From JANJUB01 sp031386985 (GTDB lineage Bacteria > Armatimonadota > Fimbriimonadia > Fimbriimonadales > Fimbriimonadaceae): a DNA stretch of 64,000 nt. The DNA is taken from positions 310,001 to 374,000 of the forward strand of contig JANNCV010000044.1 of the NCBI GenBank assembly GCA_031386985.1, read 5' to 3'. Position 1 is the stretch's first letter; every line of letters begins with the position of its first letter. Of the stretch, positions 59,644 through 64,000 are shown piece by piece. The translations under genes and the position numbers were made by a program. The notes beneath the pieces are model-generated. The model was given only the letters and a program-made list of their open reading frames with translations. It did not search any database and was not told where the DNA came from.

Positions 59644-60195
59644 ATGGAATTTCTCACAACCCTATGGATGCCAATCTTGGTTTCAGCCATTTTGGTTTTC
59701 TTCGCAAGCTTTATCACGCATATGGTCTTGCCCTTGCACAAAGGGGAGTTCAAAAAGCTCCCCAATGAGGAGGCCATGCACGCGGACATCTCAAAGGTGC
59801 CGCCCGGACTTTACGGTTTACAGTGTCCGGAAAGCGCAAAAGACATGAGCTCGCCCGAGTTTATCGAAAAGTGTAAGCGGGGTCCAAGTGGGCTCTTAGT
59901 CGTTTGGTCGGGGCCGGTAAATATGGGCCACAACCTTGGACTCACCTTTCTGTTTTACATTTTAGTCGGCATCTTCGTGGCGTACATCGGGTGGCATGGA
60001 TTTGGCAAGGAAACCACCGAATATATGTATCGCTTTAGGATGTGCGGGACGGTGGCGTTTGCCTGTCACGGATTAGGCTGGATGTCCATGTTCATCTGGT
60101 ATCGCTACGGGAAGTTCTGGCCGAACTTCATTGATAGCATGATCTACGCGCTCGTTACGGCGGGCACATTCGCGTGGTTGTGGCCAAAGGGCTAG
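59644..60195 (+). CDS. Conserved hypothetical membrane protein
   Basis: 183 residues with four membrane helices: WMPILVSAILVFFASFITHMV, LGLTFLFYILVGIFVAYIGW, a central FRMCGTVAFACHGLGWMSMFIW and IYALVTAGTFAWLW. The cytosolic or periplasmic LPLHKGEFKKLPNEEAM segment is the conserved feature in relatives from several phyla. Function unknown. GAGGAG precedes the ATG. Stop shares CTAG with the opposing speE. Confidence 0.75.
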   Translation: MEFLTTLWMPILVSAILVFFASFITHMVLPLHKGEFKKLPNEEAMHADISKVPPGLYGLQCPESAKDMSSPEFIEKCKRGPSGLLVVWSGPVNMGHNLGLTFLFYILVGIFVAYIGWHGFGKETTEYMYRFRMCGTVAFACHGLGWMSMFIWYRYGKFWPNFIDSMIYALVTAGTFAWLWPKG

Positions 60196-61055
60196 CTCGC
60201 TTCAAACTCGCCCCGGAACGGTATCGCGCTAGCGGCCACCGCCAGGGTTAGGGGATTCAGATAGCCAAACTGGTGAGAAATGCCATATCCCATCGGCGGC
60301 ATTGTCGGGGGCCACTCGAACGACACTTCGACGTCGTGTGAACCCCAAACGAAAGCCGAATAGCCGCCGAAACTCGGGACAAGCCCCCAGTAGGAACCGG
60401 CCTTGGCAAAAACCCGAGCGTATGTCGAGCGGATTGAATCCAGCGAGTAGCGGCAAAAAACGGGATTGTCGGCTTGGGTGACCACGATGCCATCGGGGCT
60501 AAGTAGCGAGTAGATCGCTGAATAAAATTGCTCGGTCCAAAGCTGCTCGCTCAACCCGCCATCTTCCTCTTCATAAACGTCGGTAGAGTCCATTACGATC
60601 AGGTCGTACCGCTCGTGGCCAAGCTTTATAAACTCAAACGCATCCGCAACGTGGATTTTCAGGCGCGGATCATCAAATGCTCCCGCGTTCAAAAAGGGCA
60701 AGAAATCGGTACAAGCGTCAATAACGCCGCGATCAATCTCGACCATGTCAACGTACTTGATCGAATCATGACGCAGGATCTCCCGCACTACTCCTCCGTC
60801 GCCGCCACCGACAACGAGGGCCCGCCGCGGTTCACGCAAGGATAACATGGGTATCTGAACCAAGCTCTCGTGATAAGCGGCCTCGTCCAGCTCGGCGAGT
60901 TGGATGTGATTATCAAGTAGCAGCATTCGACCAAAGCAAAGCGTATCAACGATGTCTATGCGCTGGAACTCGGTTTGTCGCGAAAAGAGGTGGGCACGAA
61001 CTTCAACATTCATGGAGAATTTGTTTCCCCGAATGGGGATGGTTAGATTGCTCAT
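60192..61055 (-). CDS. speE: Spermidine synthase (second aminopropyltransferase)
   Basis: 287 residues. QTEFQRIDIVDT, LLLDNHIQLAELDEAAYHE, GGGDGGVVREILRH, VEIDRGVIDAC and MDSTDVYEEEDG follow the ordinary SpeE pattern, with Asp in the catalytic DSTD. It transfers aminopropyl to putrescine or a similar amine. An internal ATG 14 codons in is an alternative start. Different in type from the 51803 enzyme. Confidence 0.92.
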   Translation of the reverse strand: MSNLTIPIRGNKFSMNVEVRAHLFSRQTEFQRIDIVDTLCFGRMLLLDNHIQLAELDEAAYHESLVQIPMLSLREPRRALVVGGGDGGVVREILRHDSIKYVDMVEIDRGVIDACTDFLPFLNAGAFDDPRLKIHVADAFEFIKLGHERYDLIVMDSTDVYEEEDGGLSEQLWTEQFYSAIYSLLSPDGIVVTQADNPVFCRYSLDSIRSTYARVFAKAGSYWGLVPSFGGYSAFVWGSHDVEVSFEWPPTMPPMGYGISHQFGYLNPLTLAVAASAIPFRGEFEAS

Positions 61056-61124
61056 TTGAACCTGAAAGATACCTTTAGGGGCCGTGCGTGAACCGAAGGT
61101 CGAACATTCAGCTAAAATCCGAAC

Positions 61125-62504
61125 GTGACCGCGGGCAAAAGACGCATCAAGTTTTGGCAGATTCCGGTTGCCCTGGCCATCTTTTGCGGATTCAGCGGGC
61201 TAATTTATGAATGGACCGCCGTTCGAAGCGCGAGGCGAGCGATAGCGGTTGAGGTGGCTAAACTTCAAGCGCTCGGAATCCCAACTTCTCCGGAAGAAAT
61301 GCCCAAAGCTGGGCCAGACGACAAAAATGCAGCGCTGATTTACAATGAAGCCATCGCATTGAAGAAGGCGATTGGAGTGAATCGCCCCCCCGAGCAAATT
61401 GCAGGCAAGCCCGATCCTGACATTCAGAAAAAGCTGGCTTCGTATGTGACCCAGAATCAGCCCGTAATGGATTTGGTCCGGCGTGCCGCCGCCTTACCCG
61501 ATTGCAACTTCAAGCGTGACTGGGGCCAAGGGGCAAGACTCTTGCTGCCTGAGTATAGTCAGCTGAAAGAGTTCACAAAGATTGCGGTGCTACACGCCGA
61601 AAGGGAAGCTAAAGCTGGGCATTATTCGGAGGCCTTTTCTTGGTTACGGGTCGGGCAAAAAATCAGCGTCCACACCCGTGAACCCATTCTCATCGGTTAT
61701 CTCGTGAGCGTTGCTTGCGAGCAGATCGTGCTTCGCGAATTGCAGATCGAGATTAGGCAATACCATTCGAGTCCGGAGTTCGTTCGATTGGCTCGTGAGT
61801 TTTGCGATCAGTTTCCACCTCTACCTTCGGTGAGGGAATCGTTTGCCGGAGAGGTTTTGATGGTGCGGATCACGATGGCCGATATCGCTTCGGGCCGGAT
61901 GAGGCCCAGCGACTTGTATAGTTTGGCCAGTGGTGGCTCGGAGTCGTCTTCCGAAAACTGGACTTTGACGCCACTCAGAATCCCTTCGGTTAGGTTGGCA
62001 GTCGAACAGGCCCATCTTTCAAGATATCGGAAGGCGGTCGAGAATCTCCCCAAAAATCCGACGAAGTTTCAAGAAGTTCTAGCGGCGACATCAAACCTAG
62101 ACCATCTGGCGAAAGTTGACTCTGGCGTTGTTGGGGAGCTTTCGAGCATTCTCATGCCCGTGTTTTCTCAGTCCGGCCAAGCGCAAGTGAAACTAGAAGC
62201 TGCTCGCCGCATCACTCGTCAGGGCCTTGAGATTTACGCCCAAAAAACGGCAACCGGTTACCTCCCCAAGGCCATTGACCCCACCAAGCCCTGGGCAATT
62301 GACCCATTCACACAAAAGCCACTTATGTATAGGTTTATGACAAGCGGATTTGGACTTTACAGCGTGGGTGCAAATCTTAAAGACGATAAGGGGTTCCCGC
62401 AATACTCTGACCCAACAAGTTATCCAAGCGGAACCGATGACGTCACTTTCTATCGCCCCCCTGCCCCGGTAAAGCCCCGAAACAGAGTAAAAACTGCACC
62501 CTAA
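61125..62504 (+). CDS. Membrane-anchored family member, pseudopilin-like C-terminus (paralog 3)
   Basis: 459 residues, full-length and intact, highly similar to paralog 1 at 29660: membrane helix at about 11-29, LQALGIPTSPEEMPKAGPDDKNAALIYNEA, LPDCNFKRDWGQGARLL, VSVACEQIVLRELQ, KAIDPTKPWAIDPF, YSVGANLKDDKG. GTG start with a TAAAAT box ending 6 nt before it. It stands just before an ECF sigma/anti-sigma pair, possibly one transcript. Function unknown. Confidence 0.82.
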   Translation: MTAGKRRIKFWQIPVALAIFCGFSGLIYEWTAVRSARRAIAVEVAKLQALGIPTSPEEMPKAGPDDKNAALIYNEAIALKKAIGVNRPPEQIAGKPDPDIQKKLASYVTQNQPVMDLVRRAAALPDCNFKRDWGQGARLLLPEYSQLKEFTKIAVLHAEREAKAGHYSEAFSWLRVGQKISVHTREPILIGYLVSVACEQIVLRELQIEIRQYHSSPEFVRLAREFCDQFPPLPSVRESFAGEVLMVRITMADIASGRMRPSDLYSLASGGSESSSENWTLTPLRIPSVRLAVEQAHLSRYRKAVENLPKNPTKFQEVLAATSNLDHLAKVDSGVVGELSSILMPVFSQSGQAQVKLEAARRITRQGLEIYAQKTATGYLPKAIDPTKPWAIDPFTQKPLMYRFMTSGFGLYSVGANLKDDKGFPQYSDPTSYPSGTDDVTFYRPPAPVKPRNRVKTAP

Positions 62505-62573
62505 ACCAAAAGTCGAATTTTTCTTTGAACTCTCCTCACCCCTGACGACACAGATCTATTGCAAACAGCTGGT

Positions 62574-63089
62574 ATGGATGATCGAACTCGAAGAGCGGCC
62601 CGTGGTGATCGGGAGGCGATGAGCGATATTGCGGTGGAACACTATTCCGCAATCTTTCGTTTCTGCGCCCGAAGGCTAGGCGCCGAGCTCGCGGCCGATG
62701 CGGCTCAGGAAACATTTCTGACCGCCCAAAAGGCGATTAAGCGCTTTGATGGAACATCGGCACTAAGCACATGGCTCTTCGGGATCGCCCTCAATACTTG
62801 CCGCAATCTAGCTCGAAAGAGGCGAATTGAAATGAATATCGAACACGCGTGGAATGTAGCCGCACCGAGTCCGGGGGAATCAACTTTGGTTGACCGAGAA
62901 GCGTTGCGCGGAGCATTGAAGAAGCTCACATCCGAACACCTTGAAGTGGTTATCCTGCACGAGGTGGAAGGCATGACCTACGAAGAGGCGGCGGGAGTTC
63001 TGGGGGTGCCGGTTGGCACCGTGAAATCCCGGCTTCACCACGCGTTCGTTAGTCTGCGCCGCTTTATGGGCGTGGAGATTCAATCATGA
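62574..63089 (+). CDS. ECF RNA polymerase sigma factor
   Basis: 171 residues. Region 2: YSAIFRFCARRLGAELAADAAQETFLTA and TWLFGIALNTCRNLARKRR. Region 4: HEVEGMTYEEAAGVLGVPVGTVKSRLHHA. No region 3, as usual for ECF factors. ATG 62574 chosen over a nearby TTG. The stop overlaps the next ATG (ATGA), coupling it to its likely anti-sigma partner. Confidence 0.92.
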   Translation: MDDRTRRAARGDREAMSDIAVEHYSAIFRFCARRLGAELAADAAQETFLTAQKAIKRFDGTSALSTWLFGIALNTCRNLARKRRIEMNIEHAWNVAAPSPGESTLVDREALRGALKKLTSEHLEVVILHEVEGMTYEEAAGVLGVPVGTVKSRLHHAFVSLRRFMGVEIQS

Positions 63090-64000
63090 ATAATATTCGC
63101 GAAGATTTGAAGGCATTTGTTGATGGTGAACTCACCGAGGCGCGAGCCCAGGAAGTTGAAGCCGCAATTGCATCCGATCCAGTTCTGCAACAGGAGGTGC
63201 ATTTCATGCGCTCGTTAGGAACTGAACTCAATAATCTCAAAAACGACCCCGAAGTTGCCGGTGCTCAGGCAACTCTTGACAAACTTCGGAAGAAGCCAAA
63301 GACAGATTTTCGGGTCCCCCTCTATGCCGCCTCGGCGATGGGATTGGCTCTTGTTGGTCTGTTTGTTTCGCCGATGTTTATGCAGGCTAAGGAGGCCGCA
63401 AAGAAGACCTCGATTGCGCCGATGCAGTACGAAATGAGAGGTGGGGGGCAGAAAGGTGGATCGGTGGGATTCGGTAGTGACGCCCTGGTCCCGGATAGTG
63501 CCCGACCCGCAGAGTCCTATGATGCGCTAGCCAAACAGTCGCCATCCCGAAGGGGTGTCGCAGGCGGCTTGGAGCAACGAAGAATCGCCGGGAAAGAGAA
63601 TGAGGACAAAGCTGTCATAAATAACTCTGCCACGAATGCAGAGTGGTATCGAGACGGCGTAAAGGCGAAACCACTGGGCGATGGCACGAGCCTCACGGGC
63701 AAAGATGTAAAGCGCCTTCTCGAAGGTTCAATGATGATTCGGGACGCCGATATTGCGGTCGGAGTCAAATCTGCGCGCGAAGCCAAAGAGCAATTGCGAA
63801 CCACGATTGACTCGTGGAAGGGAGATGGAGCCAAGATTCTCACCACAAACCTAAACGCAACGGAGAAAGAAACTAGGCTTGTTGCCGAACTTCGCGTACC
63901 CGAATCACGGTTCGAAGAAACACTCGATATTCTCGGCAAAATGGGGACCGTTATCACCGAGCACTCGGCAAGCGAGGACGTGACCAACCAAGTGGTTGAT
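63086..64000 (+). CDS. Anti-sigma factor-like protein with DUF4349 (3' end outside window)
   Basis: 305 codons to the window edge. Residues 1-~45 look like an anti-sigma N-terminal helix bundle (LKAFVDGELTEARAQEVEAAIASDP) but without the HxxxCxxC zinc motif. One membrane helix (about 76-95, ASAMGLALVGLFVSPM), a Gly/Ser-rich linker, then DUF4349-like sequence: IRDADIAVGVKSAREAKEQLR, LVAELRVPESRFEETLDILGKMGTV. DUF4349 often follows anti-sigma domains and may sense envelope state. Confidence 0.85.
   Translation, partial: MNNIREDLKAFVDGELTEARAQEVEAAIASDPVLQQEVHFMRSLGTELNNLKNDPEVAGAQATLDKLRKKPKTDFRVPLYAASAMGLALVGLFVSPMFMQAKEAAKKTSIAPMQYEMRGGGQKGGSVGFGSDALVPDSARPAESYDALAKQSPSRRGVAGGLEQRRIAGKENEDKAVINNSATNAEWYRDGVKAKPLGDGTSLTGKDVKRLLEGSMMIRDADIAVGVKSAREAKEQLRTTIDSWKGDGAKILTTNLNATEKETRLVAELRVPESRFEETLDILGKMGTVITEHSASEDVTNQVVD

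Noticed and set aside
1..64000. tRNA, rRNA, CRISPR array, prophage or transposase
   Set aside because: No cloverleaf with a T-loop GTTCGA core, no regularly spaced repeats, and no integrase, transposase or phage structural gene was recognised on reading both strands by eye. A tRNAscan or CRISPR search would be decisive.

Overview
The window looks like a stretch of chromosome from a non-model, Gram-negative-type bacterium. The gene content fits Armatimonadota, class Fimbriimonadia: two PEP-CTERM proteins plus a TIGR03790-type protein (an exosortase-linked set), an ARC-type proteasomal AAA ATPase, a Thermus-like aminopropyltransferase, lineage-specific pseudopilin-like proteins and promoters placed directly against start codons. 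This assignment is inferred from family content, not from a marker gene search. No rRNA, tRNA, CRISPR array, insertion sequence or prophage was recognised.

Layout. 0-6.6 kb: the N-terminal part of an exported BNR-repeat protein, then a minus-strand operon (SpoIIM-like membrane protein, fabD, fabG, family 4 uracil-DNA glycosylase, hflX) and a PEP-CTERM protein with its own terminator. 6.6-12.6 kb: a plus-strand carbohydrate/envelope block (GH130, FemAB-like acetyltransferase, cupin glucose-6-phosphate isomerase, glycosyltransferase, TIGR03790 protein, CBS-DUF1385 membrane protein). 12.6-17.2 kb: TfoX-N protein, lspA, ileS and an exported protein. 17.3-23.5 kb: M14 carboxypeptidase, double DUF1080 protein, GH78 rhamnosidase and an orphan OmpR-type DNA-binding domain. 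23.6-35.8 kb: nitrilase, hutH, dapF coupled to a large coiled-coil protein of unknown function, two tandem members of a membrane-anchored family (the second broken), an esterase, and an Lrp regulator/cystathionine beta-synthase/glycosyltransferase operon. 35.9-43.6 kb: an APH-type kinase, polA, then a four-gene operon that encodes a Rad50/Mre11-like complex with the ATPase split in two, divergent from prfA. 43.7-50.2 kb: a triple YHS protein, a second PEP-CTERM protein, ARC ATPase, prpB, a RelE/Phd toxin-antitoxin pair and a TPR-S41 protein. 50.3-64 kb: PHB-depolymerase-like esterase, two different aminopropyltransferases, VapBC, acs, a locally duplicated region built from the acs promoter and pseudopilin-like genes, a third member of the membrane-anchored family, and an ECF sigma/anti-sigma pair running off the end.

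The most interesting system is the split SMC-type ATPase operon at 39353-42483. The Walker A lobe plus coiled coil plus zinc-hook CxxC is one protein, a Mre11/SbcD-like nuclease sits next to it, a 93-residue coiled coil follows, and the signature/Walker B lobe is a separate protein. All four genes overlap end to start. Other points of note: short C-rich palindromic elements inserted in frame in conserved enzymes, probable widespread leaderless transcription, triplicated acs promoter fragments, an IleRS with an altered HIGH motif, and three convergent gene pairs that share one CTAG as both stop codons.
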